DNA from: Zelopaecilomyces penicillatus
Taxonomy: Eukaryota; Ascomycota; Sordariomycetes; Hypocreales; Pseudodiploosporaceae
Length of the DNA stretch: 64,000 nucleotides
Reading direction: 5' to 3'
Assembly: GCA_005765155.1 (NCBI GenBank)
Contig: VCCP01000004.1
Coordinates: 62,001 to 126,000, forward strand
Shown: one piece after another, positions 23,702 through 34,283 of the stretch
Layout: each line of letters opens with the position of its first letter
Numbering within the stretch: position 1 is the stretch's first letter
Program-made: the position numbers and the translations under genes
The notes under the pieces: model-generated
What the model saw: the letters and a program-made list of their open reading frames with translations, nothing else
Databases searched by the model: none
Told to the model about the DNA's origin: nothing

Positions 23702-25447
23702 ATGTCACAGTCAGTCGCGGCGTTCCTCCGCCATGGCCTGCGCCTGTTGGTGCCGCTGGCCGTAGCCTGTACCGTCTATCTCTACCTTTACCCAGTCTTC
23801 AGCGGGTGCGCCTTTGCCCTGCCGTCTCGCGATGCCAGCGAGGCCTTCCAAGTGACAAAGAGTCTGCATTGGCCATATGCCAAAGCCGACTCGCAGCCTC
23901 ATCTCGATGCGCCCACGAAGCTCGCGCCGTTCCGATTGCTGGCGCTCGGCGACCCCCAACTCGAGGGCGACACGTCTATTCCGACCGCTTATCTCGGCAC
24001 GTTTCCGCACGTCAAGAGCATCGTGCAACACCTGACCTTTCAGACTGAGCACTGGTGCTTCCGAGAACGTATTAGAATGACAATTCACGACATTGTTGAC
24101 GTATTTTTCGAAGACATTCCCTACCTCATAGCCTCTGTACATAAGCGCTTCGATCTTTGGGGCAACGACTTCTATCTGGCTCATATATATAGGACAATCC
24201 ACTGGTGGACACGTCCCACTCATGTGTCGGTCTTGGGAGATCTCGTCGGCAGCCAGTGGATTGAGGACGATGAGTTTGAAGCCAGAGGGGAGAGGTTTTG
24301 GAATAGGACATTCAAGGGAGGGGAGAGGTTACCAGACGAGCTGGCCCAGTTTCCCCAAGCGGACGCCAAGCTGTCTGGGATGCTGGACGGATCCAGCCAG
24401 GAGAATATTTGGACACGACGAATTCTAAATGTGGCCGGCAACCACGACATTGGATATGCAGGTGATTTGACGCCAGAACGGCTGGCGCGATTTGAGCGTG
24501 TCTTCGGCAAGGCAAACTATGAGCTACGTTTTGGTGTTCCGGTTGACGACCCCGAAGCCAACGCCACCATACTCGACGACAAGACCAATCCCGGTTCTCT
24601 TCGACTCGCACCCGAGCTTCGCATCGTTGTTCTCAACGACATGAATCTCGACACGCCCGCAAAGGACAGCGGACTGCAGGACGCAACATACCACTTCATC
24701 AACACGCTTATTGGAGCTTCGGCAGACGTCGAGTACCAGGGCCAATTCACTGTTTTGCTCACTCACATCCCGCTCTACAAACCCGAAGGCGTGTGCATCG
24801 ACGCACCATTTTTCGACTTCCACAGCAAAGAAGACGGTGGTGGACTCAAGGAACAGTACCTCCTCAGCGGCGATGCAAGCAAGGGCATCCTGGAGGGTAT
24901 CTACGGCATAAACGCAGACACTGACGCCCCTGGGGGTGGTACCGGGCGAAAAGGGCTGATTCTCAACGGCCATGACCACGAAGGATGCGACACGTACCAC
25001 TTTGTCAACCAGACCAACGGCACAAGCTCTGCCGACCGCCCCTGGCAGGTGCTACGATGGGCCGAGGCCCGCAAGAAGGGTGTTCCCGCCATGCCAGGTC
25101 TTCCCGGTCGTCGCGAAATCACTGTCCGAAGCATGATGGGCGATTTCGGCGGTAACGTTGGTCTTTTAAGTCTCTGGTTCAACCAGGAGACGTGGGAATG
25201 GGAACATGAGTTTGTGAACTGCCCCCTAGGCAAGCAGCATTTCTGGTGGGCGACGCATTTCATCGATCTTGGCGCGGTCTTGTGTATTACTCTGTATCCT
25301 ATTGTCTTGGTTCTCAATGCCGCGGGTGTTGATGTTGATGGTTTGGTTATTGGCGCATTAGAGCGTCTGCGAAGCAAGTTATGGGCAGGGAAACAAAAGA
25401 AGGCTGGGGTGGTGGCGTACAATGGAAGGGAATCGGGCAAGGCATGA
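23702..25447 (+). CDS. TED1: TED1/CDC1-type ER metallophosphoesterase
   Basis: This is an intronless 581-aa protein of the Cdc1/Ted1/PGAP5 calcineurin-like phosphoesterase group. In yeast and mammals these remodel ethanolamine-phosphate on GPI-anchor mannose and so allow ER exit of GPI proteins. An N-terminal membrane anchor spans about residues 12-33. The metal-binding motifs occur in order: GDPQLEGD (about 83), GDLVGSQW (about 179), GNHDIGY (about 246), LTHIPLY (about 350) and NGHDHEGCD (about 422). A second membrane segment lies at about 517-538, before a short basic tail. This topology, with the catalytic domain between two membrane spans, matches Ted1. All metal ligands are present. Between TED1 and CDC1 I favour TED1 on the GDPQLEGD and HDHEGCD wording, but the assignment within the group is by eye. 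Confidence 0.85.
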   Translation: MSQSVAAFLRHGLRLLVPLAVACTVYLYLYPVFSGCAFALPSRDASEAFQVTKSLHWPYAKADSQPHLDAPTKLAPFRLLALGDPQLEGDTSIPTAYLGTFPHVKSIVQHLTFQTEHWCFRERIRMTIHDIVDVFFEDIPYLIASVHKRFDLWGNDFYLAHIYRTIHWWTRPTHVSVLGDLVGSQWIEDDEFEARGERFWNRTFKGGERLPDELAQFPQADAKLSGMLDGSSQENIWTRRILNVAGNHDIGYAGDLTPERLARFERVFGKANYELRFGVPVDDPEANATILDDKTNPGSLRLAPELRIVVLNDMNLDTPAKDSGLQDATYHFINTLIGASADVEYQGQFTVLLTHIPLYKPEGVCIDAPFFDFHSKEDGGGLKEQYLLSGDASKGILEGIYGINADTDAPGGGTGRKGLILNGHDHEGCDTYHFVNQTNGTSSADRPWQVLRWAEARKKGVPAMPGLPGRREITVRSMMGDFGGNVGLLSLWFNQETWEWEHEFVNCPLGKQHFWWATHFIDLGAVLCITLYPIVLVLNAAGVDVDGLVIGALERLRSKLWAGKQKKAGVVAYNGRESGKA

Positions 25448-26464
25448 TTGGGATATGATGCTTTTGATACCCGCTTGTGTCTTGAACAAGTACAAATGAG
25501 AATTGCATAATTTATGTTCGGTGTGTCATGCTGGGGCAGTGCTTTTTTTTCTTTCGTTTCTTTGTCTGACTCTACACGTGGCTCATAGGGTGGCGTGGTG
25601 TCATCAGCACATCTAACTCAAGACACAAGACGGCGCAGGTCAGTGCTGCAACTGCGGATCCGTTTTTCGCAGAATTATAACCACAGTCGACTACGTACTC
25701 CTGCCCACTAGATTAATATTTCATATCTGTCGGTGATACTTGACGTTCGTCCGTAGTAGTTGGTGACGAATCAATGTTCATCAGGGGCAACTTTTACCAT
25801 CAATATTTCTACTCAATAGGTCACCAAACACAATTAAAATAGCGAGTACACCGAAGCTTGTCATACGAAGAAAGCTGTTATGCTGCCGTTGCTCTACTCC
25901 GTGACAAGCTGCTTCTGCTAGACAGGCAGCATATGTATTCCTTCGCTGTGAAACTGTGGTACAACAGCTTGCGCGGCTGTTGTTCAATCGGGGGCGCAAC
26001 CAAACTTCGGATCGACTCAGCATTGTGAATCACCCCATTGATGCGCTGACAGGATATCTCGACAAATATGGTGTGAGAGGCCAATTTTGTTTGATCGTGG
26101 ATAGCACAGGAGTTGTTCTCCAGGGGCAAAACTATGTTTGCCAGTTCGATACAGAGAACCTGGTCACAGGGTGATCAAACACAAACACAAGATGATGATT
26201 TTCGTACCTATTGTGCCTTGCAATTCAGCCTTAAAGCATGACACAAGACAACAGGTCCAGATATATTTACCCTGTACTGAATCTGCTGTAACTATTTATG
26301 TTGATGGAAAACGTATAAATGGATGATGGGCCCTTTTTCTCCATCATAGGGACTGGCTTTACAAACATCACATAGTCTCAGCACTACATCGTGTAGTTTG
26401 GCCGACAACGCTTTCCCTTCGTCTACGATCATTCGATAAGTTTTTCTTCATTCCTCATTACAAT
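25448..26464. promoter_or_regulatory. intergenic region with TATA box of the secreted repeat gene
   Basis: There is no gene in this kilobase. A TATAAAT at 26,314-26,320, about 145 bp upstream of the ATG at 26,465, is a plausible core promoter element for the downstream secreted repeat protein. The remainder holds only short chance frames. Confidence 0.4.
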
Positions 26465-27798
26465 ATGCATGTATTCTTGGCAGTTCTTGTCAGCTTCATA
26501 GCTTTCGATCTGACATACGCCTTTCGCTGGTCTCCAAATGCCAGACTACCCCATGTCCGCAACCTCCGCGATGCTCAGAACGGCCACTATTGGCAAAGAC
26601 CTGTGTAAGTTTCTTTTCCTATTCACCCCTTGATTGTGTTCTTATGTGGGAATAAGTCTCCATGTCGTCAACAACCGGCAAATCGAGCCAAATTCCTCCG
26701 TCGTAGTCACAGACCATCGCAGTCAGACAGTTTCATCACAGCGCGTTCAATCTACAGGAACTGTGTTGAGCGCTATATGCTGGCCTGGAGCTGAGTGTGA
26801 CTGCTCTGTTGCGGTGAACAAAAACAGCGAAGAGTAAGACCAAGACCAAAACCATGCATGCTGCGGATATGATTTCTATTTAAAAGTGTTCATAAAGGCA
26901 CAACGCTGACTCAATCGTAAAATCTTGTTAGGTATTTCCAATGCGTTACAAACCCCAACTGCGAAAACTGTTGGATATCCACACTCGCAACAACGACCAC
27001 TTATTCAAAAGGGACGAATGCCGGTTTTTCCAACAGCACTTCGCATATTAGTCCAAGCTTGCCGCAGTCCACGGAGATTGTCGTCATGACCACCACCAGG
27101 CTAGTCACCGTGTCTATCGAGCCGCCTGTGACAGAAATATGCTGTGGCGAGCTGCCGTCAACGTTGATAACATTGTCTATACCGACTCGTGTGAGCAGTG
27201 ATGATCGATTTAGCTCAGCAGATCCTTGTTTTTGTGATTGTTCGAGATTTGAAGACTGGCATAGTCAAGAGTAAGCAAAAGGGGCAATATGGAGATGGGA
27301 AGCTATCAAAGGGCCAATAGCTAACTCCATGCCAGATATCTGCAGTGTTTGGAAAACTCCGCTTGCTGCAGTTGCCTTGATACATCGACAAATCCAACAC
27401 AAATGCCGTCACAACCACCAACATCACACTCAGTCTTCATCACCGACACAGCCTCCGACCCAGAACCCACTCAAAGCTCTTCAACTACTATATCTGCGTT
27501 CCCATCAGTCCCAGAACCCCCTGCCAACATGACAACTCTACACACGTCACTCATCGCGCCGATCCCTACCCTTAGTTCGACGGTGCTAACATTTGAGACT
27601 CCTACCCCTACTCCCCTAAGACGGAAATGCCCAGCCGTTTGTGATTGCACCGGAATACCAGAAGAGACTGAAGAGTAAGTACAATTTCTAGATTCTTTTC
27701 TTTCCCTGATGTCCCACACGAGCTTATACAAAGGTTTAACCAGGTACTTTCAATGCATCACGAACCCTCAATGTGCGAGATGCGATCCTGCGATGTAA
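26465..27798 (+). CDS. secreted modular cysteine-repeat protein, unknown family
   Basis: This is a five-exon gene: 26465-26604, 26657-26833, 26932-27270, 27336-27674 and 27744-27798. The product is 349 aa and all four introns are phase 2. Residues 1-19 are a signal peptide. The body is Thr/Ser/Pro-rich linker carrying three copies of a cysteine block. In each, a CDC element (AECDC, CFCDC, AVCDC) is followed 8-11 residues later by E-Y-[FL]-Q-C-x3-N-x2-C-x2-C, for example EEYFQCVTNPNCENC. Each of the last three introns splits the same Glu codon just before Tyr, so each cysteine block straddles an exon junction. Exons 3 and 4 have identical length (339 nt). This is the footprint of exon duplication. 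I do not recognise the domain. A role at the cell surface or as an effector is inference from secretion and the Cys/Thr-rich make-up. Confidence 0.85.
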
Positions 27799-28239
27799 AG
27801 AGTCCGTACTATCAAGAAACTCAACGTTCACTCCGTTGGTGTATCATGTGATAAATGGAGGATGCGAGTTTACTACAAATCGTGTTGATCAGCCAGCTTT
27901 GGCATGGTAGTTCATGTTGACGGTCATCCTTCATGGAAGGCCGAGCAAGTGTTGTGCATTATCATGTCTTACACCCTGGCTATTTTACAAATACATAGCT
28001 AATAGTTGCCTTTTTGTCTTTTCCAATGTCACAAATCAGAAGAAGCCCCTCCCGCCCCCATCCCAAAAACAAAAGGCTCGTCGATGATTCCCCCAATGCC
28101 AAATCTATATGCAAAGTCCTCCACTCCCCATCCCCTGAAACGACCAAGCGCAACCCTTACCTACTTTTGTTGATACAATTACAAGTGATTAGGTGTGTGT
28201 GTGTGGAGAGGGGGGTTAATACAACACTTTCAAATGGAC
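27799..28239. other. intergenic region between convergent genes
   Basis: This is the 3' flank of the secreted repeat gene and of TIM50. A GT-rich run is present at about 28,194-28,208. No gene is supported. Confidence 0.5.
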
Positions 28240-29884
28240 TCAAGCCGTCTTTCCTGCAGCTGGAGCTTCACCCTCGGCGGGTTTCTTAGGGCCGAACCAG
28301 CCGCCAAACGATCCCATCATGCTACTCATGGCCTCCTGCTGGGCCTTCTCCATCGCAACTTGCTCCTCCTTGAGCCACTTCTCGCCGTTCTCACGGATCT
28401 CTTTTTCCAACATTTCGTAGTTCCGTTGGCCTCTCTCACGGGCAATGTCCTGCAACATCTTACCCTGAGCAAAAGCCTCGCTGGGGTTCTGCTCACCTTC
28501 TGGGCCGACTGTCATGCTCATGTTGCTCGGCTTGAGGCCAAGCATATTGCCCAACGCGCCAAAGCCTGAAGGTTTTGAGTGTTTTGACTTTTCAGTCTGA
28601 TACTGTTTGTTGAATTCCCGACGGGCAATGGCTTCGCGACGTGCAAACTCAGTGGGGATGTGCTTGCCCTCGAATGATTTCAACACCTTGCGAACATCAG
28701 AGTATTGCATAGTGTGAATGTATTCTAGAAATGGAATGAGTGCGACAAGCTCGTTGTCGCCGGGGGTTCCCTTCCAGGGTTCTAGGAGGATGGCATTTTC
28801 AGGCTGCTTGCGAACATGTGCGGCTTTGGTATCAATCATTATGACCTTTGACAAATCCCGATTGAGATAGGAGAGATCCTGTTCGAGGGTTAGGAACAGG
28901 CACAGATAGCAAGAGGGTGTACTTAAAACTTGCCTTGACAACCTCTCCATCCTCATACTTGGTAGCTTCTCGGTAAAGCGGCCACATGATGAAACGGAAG
29001 GGGTCCAGTTTGCGAACCAATGGCTCTCCCATGCCGAAGGGTACCGAGGTGAAGAGGACCAACTCATAATACTGGCTGAGATAGCGGACAAAGTAGTCCA
29101 TGCCTGGTCGCTTGGCTACCCTCCAGCCGTGCTCTCGAGTCCATTCGCTATGGACAAGCATGTCGTCCAAGCTGATACACAGTGTGTAAGGGCGCTCGAA
29201 ACTTGGGTCGGGATCAGGGAGCAGCTTATCAAAAGCAGGGTCCTGATAGTAGGAGATGGATTCATTCCATCGAGCTTTGACTCGTTGCCACCACAGGCCG
29301 ATTCCCCAACCGTTGGGAACATCCGGATGCCGCGAGATTTCCACCTCGTCCTCCCAATTGCGTCCGTAATACACAAGACTCATGATAGAACCAGTGCCAG
29401 CGGCGACCAAGAAAAACCGGGTGTACCATTGGCGATTTCGCTCGCTCGTAGAAACGTATTCGTGCTTGCCTCGGCCACGACCTCCGCCTGATGATTCCTG
29501 CCCCTCATAGGACTCCAAAGCCGACTGTGATTTACCTGACCTCTCTCCCATCTCCTGATCCAGCGTCGAAGGAATTCCCTGGGTGAGATCAGGGAGTTTG
29601 TGAAATGGTATCGGCTCTCTCTCTTTAGCTGCTTCAGTGGCTTCCTGCCCCTCCGAAGCGGCCTTTTCCGAGCTTTCTGCCGCAGGTTGTGATGGCGCAT
29701 TCTTATCGGCGTTGCTCGAGGCAGCGGATTGTGGGGTTTTCTTCGTATTCTTGGCATAATTGCGCACCCATGGTGACGCCGAAACAGCCGCTGGGCGGAT
29801 TCTGATGGCGGGAGAAACGACTGATCTTGACAGCCTGCTAGCTGTCAAGCCCAGCCGAGAGGCTTGAGCTACTCGGGTGAGCAT
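28240..29884 (-). CDS. TIM50: mitochondrial import inner membrane translocase subunit Tim50
   Basis: This is a two-exon gene, 29884-28934 and 28878-28240, encoding 529 aa. Tim50 is the presequence receptor of the TIM23 complex. The N-terminus is an Arg/Ser/Ala-rich mitochondrial presequence (about 1-40), followed by a charged low-complexity stretch and a single membrane span (about 158-176, RFFLVAAGTGSIMSLVYY). The intermembrane-space FCP1/NIF-like domain starts at YTLCISLDDMLVHS. As in other Tim50 proteins the phosphatase DxDx motif is not kept, so the fold binds presequences rather than catalysing. A long charged C-terminal helix follows. The 55-nt intron has a GC-AG boundary (VVK|GCAAGT...AACAG|DLS), a rare but valid class. 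Without splicing the frame is lost, so the intron is required. Confidence 0.95.
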
Positions 29885-30929
29885 CTTGTCGGAGATGAGT
29901 CGGGTGAGACGGGTGTGTGGAGTAAAGAAAACGTCTCTCAGCTAATTGAGAATAGAACAAAGGAGGGAAAGAAGGAAGATTGAAGTCAAGGGCGCATGAC
30001 CCTTGATGGGATTGATCGGTGACGATAAACTGTCTGTCTGTGGCTTCAGTCGCAGCTGAATACGTCGTCGCTTCAGACAAGAGTCTGCATTTGGCACCTC
30101 CGTCATTCAAAATTTTGGTGTGGAGGCCAGGGGCTGTTGTTGGCCGAGGTTTAAGCGGCGCGGGCCAAGGCTTTTTGTCTTCATGGCTTGTCGATATGTT
30201 ATGCACAACGTCATATGGCCTGGTAACCTGCAAAATGTGGCATGAACTCAGAATACAGTTGATCGCATTGTACAGTTTACAGACTTCGCGAATTCATAGA
30301 CCAGCACAATCATCATCAACTCATATGGATTTTCTCAGATACCAGCAGTAGCGCCATGTTCCAACACAGTGTGTTCATCTAGTTGACTAATGTGTCATCC
30401 ACAGTGGACGTCGCATGCTCACGTGCTGTCTGTCGCCTCCATCTGGCGTGAGTCTGTGTCTCGTCCAGCCAAACCCGACCATGTGTTGCATCCTCAAACA
30501 CTCCCTCAATCCCATCCCGCACCACGAACTGAGACCTTCTCATCTGTCATAATCCCTGTTGCCCTTGTGAAAGCAAATCTGTGTTAGTTCCAATGCTATA
30601 AATCCTGGCGCCAACCCAGTCACTCCGTCAGTCGTATCAACCGAGCCATGGTAGCCGAGTGCCCTGCATTCTGAGGGTGGACCCTGGTTGAGCATTGCGA
30701 TCTCGTCATGGAACCACCCTCACCGAGACGCTTCATCTCTCTATTTTGAACGCGAACACCTTGGAACCCCTTTCCGATTTCCGACGGCAGACTTTTAGCA
30801 TAGACAACAGATCACGCCTCGGCACTACGACGGCCTGCGACACAGCCAAGTCGAGGGTTGGGCTAGGTACCACTCAAGTTCGATTCGCCACCCTGACGAT
30901 ACCGGCTTCGTGCTCCTCCAACAACCGAT
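29885..30929. other. divergent intergenic region
   Basis: This region serves as the promoter of TIM50 (minus) and the 5' flank of the 2EXR/F-box-like gene (plus). No coding frame of quality is seen. A TATAAAT at about 30,597-30,603 may belong to the downstream gene, with a long 5' leader. Confidence 0.45.
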
Positions 30930-31871
30930 ATGCCCAAACGACGAATTCGAGGCTCTGGCCCTTCAGCCTCAAAATCTTCATCTGCAAAGGCCACAGTCGA
31001 CTCTACGCAGTCTTCATCCAACGCACCAACAACGGAACTGGACGATTCTTTTAGTCACCTCCACATCTCGTCCTTGACTTCCGACATCCCCCTCATACCT
31101 CTCAGACGCAAACCCCGTGTACCAAACACCCCATTCCATTTTCTGTCTCTACCATCAGAGCTTCGCCTGAAGATCTACGCCTACTACTTTCAAGACTCGG
31201 AAAACGAGGTCCTCGATCTTTGTCCACAAAACTACAAGCGCTTCCACAAGAGGCTCGGTTTAGTCCGCGTCTGCAGACAGGTCCACGCTGAAGTGACGCA
31301 TTTCTTCTACAGCACACGCACATTTCGCATCTTCCCAACCTATCCAGGACGATACTTCAAGACGAAGCGACCGCTTCTAGCCAGATTGAAGCCGGTACAA
31401 CGAAAATGCATTACATCTCTTGAGCTGCGTCTCGGTCCAGGTTGGGATGCGCCGCCCAAGGGTTGGGCTGTCACTGACATTCTGGGCTTGAAAGATTGTG
31501 TCAATGTGATCAAGCTCAATGTATTTGTAGAAATCGACCCCAGCGACAGCTTCTTCAAAAGTTTCCGTCGCTCCGAAGGCTTTTTTATTAGTTTTAGTCG
31601 TACGCTCTTGTCAAATGTCCTCGACCAGATGCCAGCAGTAACTACCCTGCAGTTTGACGCTTGGCCAGGTGTTAAGAAGTCTGGTGCTATGCTGCATGGG
31701 CTGTTGGACCTTGCGACACAACGCAAGCGTCTCATCTGCTGGGGACCGGAACGGGGTTGGACGGATGAAGATGAGCCAGACAACGAACCTCCGGCCCCTA
31801 ATAATGCGCCCCTGTTGTTGAGCACTCCTGATGCAGGGTATGGATCACATAACATTTCCGTAGCGGCTTAA
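30930..31871 (+). CDS. 2EXR/F-box-like domain protein
   Basis: This is an intronless 313-aa protein. After a Ser-rich basic N-terminus (about 1-55) comes FHFLSLPSELRLKIYAYYF (about 70-88), the signature opening of the fungal 2EXR/F-box-like families. It is followed by QVHAEVTHFFYSTRTFRI, again typical (hydrophobic repeats of the type VCRQVHAE..FY..N.F). The rest has no catalytic motif. Family members are common in ascomycetes and mostly uncharacterised; an SCF adaptor role is possible but unproven. No signal peptide or membrane segment is seen. Confidence 0.75.
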   Translation: MPKRRIRGSGPSASKSSSAKATVDSTQSSSNAPTTELDDSFSHLHISSLTSDIPLIPLRRKPRVPNTPFHFLSLPSELRLKIYAYYFQDSENEVLDLCPQNYKRFHKRLGLVRVCRQVHAEVTHFFYSTRTFRIFPTYPGRYFKTKRPLLARLKPVQRKCITSLELRLGPGWDAPPKGWAVTDILGLKDCVNVIKLNVFVEIDPSDSFFKSFRRSEGFFISFSRTLLSNVLDQMPAVTTLQFDAWPGVKKSGAMLHGLLDLATQRKRLICWGPERGWTDEDEPDNEPPAPNNAPLLLSTPDAGYGSHNISVAA

Positions 31872-32169
31872 ATGGGGCCCATAAACCTATATTAGGAGAT
31901 GGAACACAACAAAGTTGGCAGAATATGAATTTTACGACCGAACGATATTATTCTTTTCTGAAATCGGCGTTGTCTAATGTACGGCTTAGTCATTTCGCTA
32001 CATTTTTAGACGACATACAAATGGACACCGACATGAATTTCTCACATTACTTTCGTAGAGACAACATTACCTATCTGTAGTTTCCCGCGGAATGCGACCT
32101 GTCACCAGATTCTAATCCCAATTTCAATCCATTTCTCAGCTAAGCCCTTGTGTATAACAACTACCCACT

Positions 32170-33621
32170 CTACTGTGCACCCAGCATCGCCAAGGCATTC
32201 CGAAGTTCCTGCACAGCCGTAGGTACATCCTCAAAGTTCAGCGCCGATATCGCCCATTTTGCATGCTTCTGTGCCTGGTTTATGCTCTTTTGATCATTCA
32301 CCAGCCTATTATTCGTAGTGTGTTGTACTGGAGCTAAACTGGTAGCTTGAGGCACAGGCGGCTGCTGAAATGACGGAGCGATAGGTCCTGGGGACGGTAT
32401 TATGGGTGGCAAGTAGGTGGTCGGTTGTGAAGGTGCAGTATTCGTTGGCGTCCATTGTGAAGCGTTGGAACCTGCCATTGGAGGAAGAAACTGAGGCTGT
32501 GGCGTGGATGTCTGGATGAGTTCGGGCGCCATATTTGTTGGAAGCTGGGGTGAGGGTTGCGGGGGTATTGAAGCGATTGGAGTTTGCGCAGGATGTGTTG
32601 GTTGAGCTGGCGGAAGCATGCTAGGTGGTCCTGGCACAGGGCTAACACTCAATGGTGATGGGACAAATGGTTCTGATGGTGTTGCTGCCGGTTGCTGTGG
32701 AAAATAACCTTCATTGGCGGCGAGAGAAGGCGAGGGTTGAAAGCTGGCGAGCGAACCTGCTGTGGCATCTCGTTGCGGCTCCCCAGCGTCAGGGATATCC
32801 TCGACAGAGACGTTCTGCGGCGATGAGCCTGTGATTCCCCTCACGTCAGGGTCGTTGGGATCAAGCGCCATGGCAATGTCCAGCTCCGGCTCCGGCTCGC
32901 GAGGTTTCGGGTTCGACTCATTGGGGTCTTTGCCTTCCCTGATTGCCTTGAGAATGCGCGCAGCGTTCCATTTCGCAAACTTGATTTTCTGTATTGTTTC
33001 CGCGTCGGGAGTGCCCCATTCGTGGGTGAGGTCGAAAAACGTCGCCGCTGCATCAAAGGTGTCTGCGGTTTGCCTGAAGAAATGGTTAGAGCCCAGAAAA
33101 TATTCATCAATATCCTAGCCCCACTGTCCCGGCCTGCCATGCCTTGACAACCTTGGAGTTGGAAAACAAAGTCGGCGCTCACCTCGTCACTTTGTTGGCT
33201 CGAAGAGTTCTCTCAGCACGATCAAACGTCTGTTGTGCAAAATGCTCGACGTAGGCCTCACCAGCTGTGTTATCCACTATGGCATCGTCATCGGCCCGCT
33301 CTGCCTTTGTAGTCTCGAGGCGTTCGAGCAGTGTTTTTGTAAAGTTGAAGCAATCATCGTCGGTGGTGTGCAAGCTCTTTCCAACAATCTGGTTCACGGC
33401 ATGATATTCGCCTAAATAGAAGTCACATTTGCACAAATGTCAGTCAATCGGTCTTATAAAGTGTCACAGCCTATGACTACAAGTTTGACTGGGTAGAAGC
33501 AAAACCGGATGGACATACACCAATATGAGATGGCAGGTTTGACAGATCGGAGCTGGTTTGCGCGGTTAATGAACCGGCTGACCTCGGGGATCTTGAGGGC
33601 TTGTGGGAGAGGTTCAGCCAT
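32170..33621 (-). CDS. VTA1: Vta1-like regulator of the ESCRT ATPase Vps4
   Basis: This is a three-exon gene: 33621-33519, 33411-33183 and 33073-32170. The introns are 107 and 109 nt and the product is 411 aa. The N-terminal MIT-like helical domain begins with IPEVSRFINRANQLRSVKPAISYW and continues with EYHAVNQIVG, as in Vta1/LIP5. A long Pro/Gln/Ser-rich linker spans roughly 170-350. The C-terminal VSE helices (QAQKHAKWAISALNFEDVPTA) are the Vps4-binding segment. In yeast and mammals this protein stimulates Vps4 to disassemble ESCRT-III at endosomes, and it is cytosolic. Length and order match fungal orthologues. No anomaly is seen. Confidence 0.93.
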
Positions 33622-34283
33622 GTCTATTGTGCTATGCTCGCGCCTGCGCAGAGAGAACTGGTCAACACGGTGGGAAGGGTGAGAGATGATAGATGTTGCA
33701 TGGTTGCGCCGACGTAATCGCACTGACGTTCCACCTCCAGGCTGTCACACACAAATGCCCCACTTGCGCCACTGATCCTCGGCTTGGACTTCACCAGCCA
33801 CAGGCGTCTGCCCCTCCAGAGGTCGCGCCACACTGCGACTGTGAAGTACAGTGAACGTTTGTAGGTAACTTTGACGCAACCTGTCATTTACATACGTTGG
33901 AGAAACCATTGGGTGTCAATGTGAGAAGCTGTAAAAGCCGATTTCTCTGAGTACTATTGCATGAAATTAATTACATATACCTCATTGCTATATACGTCTT
34001 AGAGGAGCTTTGTGTCCTCAAGCCAATGTGGACAGATACGCGAGTAAGCCACGAGGTGGTGCGACGTTGTAGGTACCAGTACTTCATCCTTGTGGGGACT
34101 GCATCCAGCGTGGCCTTTTCTCATCCATGACCAGCAACGCTCACGGATATATGAACAGCCTCTGTCGCATTCCAGCTTTGTCTCTCAGGAACAACTCCAG
34201 CATACTCTCCTGCATGAACCTCAGGAACGTGTATCATATACAAAAAGACATTGAACTGTAAATAAATCATCACATTGTGAGCA
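33622..34283. other. intergenic region between VTA1 and the PDI gene
   Basis: This region is the divergent promoter of VTA1 and the ER thioredoxin gene. Apart from the UPRE-like site listed separately, nothing is supported. Confidence 0.5.
34106..34113 (+). promoter_or_regulatory. candidate unfolded-protein-response element
   Basis: CAGCGTGG lies 171 bp upstream of the ATG of an HDEL-tagged disulfide isomerase. CAGCGTG is the core of the yeast Hac1 UPRE, and ER thioredoxin genes are classic UPR targets. The position and target fit, but a 7-8-mer can occur by chance. Confidence 0.35.

Noticed and set aside
30870..30900. GTTCGATTC resembling a tRNA B box
   Set aside because: No A box, acceptor-stem pairing or cloverleaf can be built around it.
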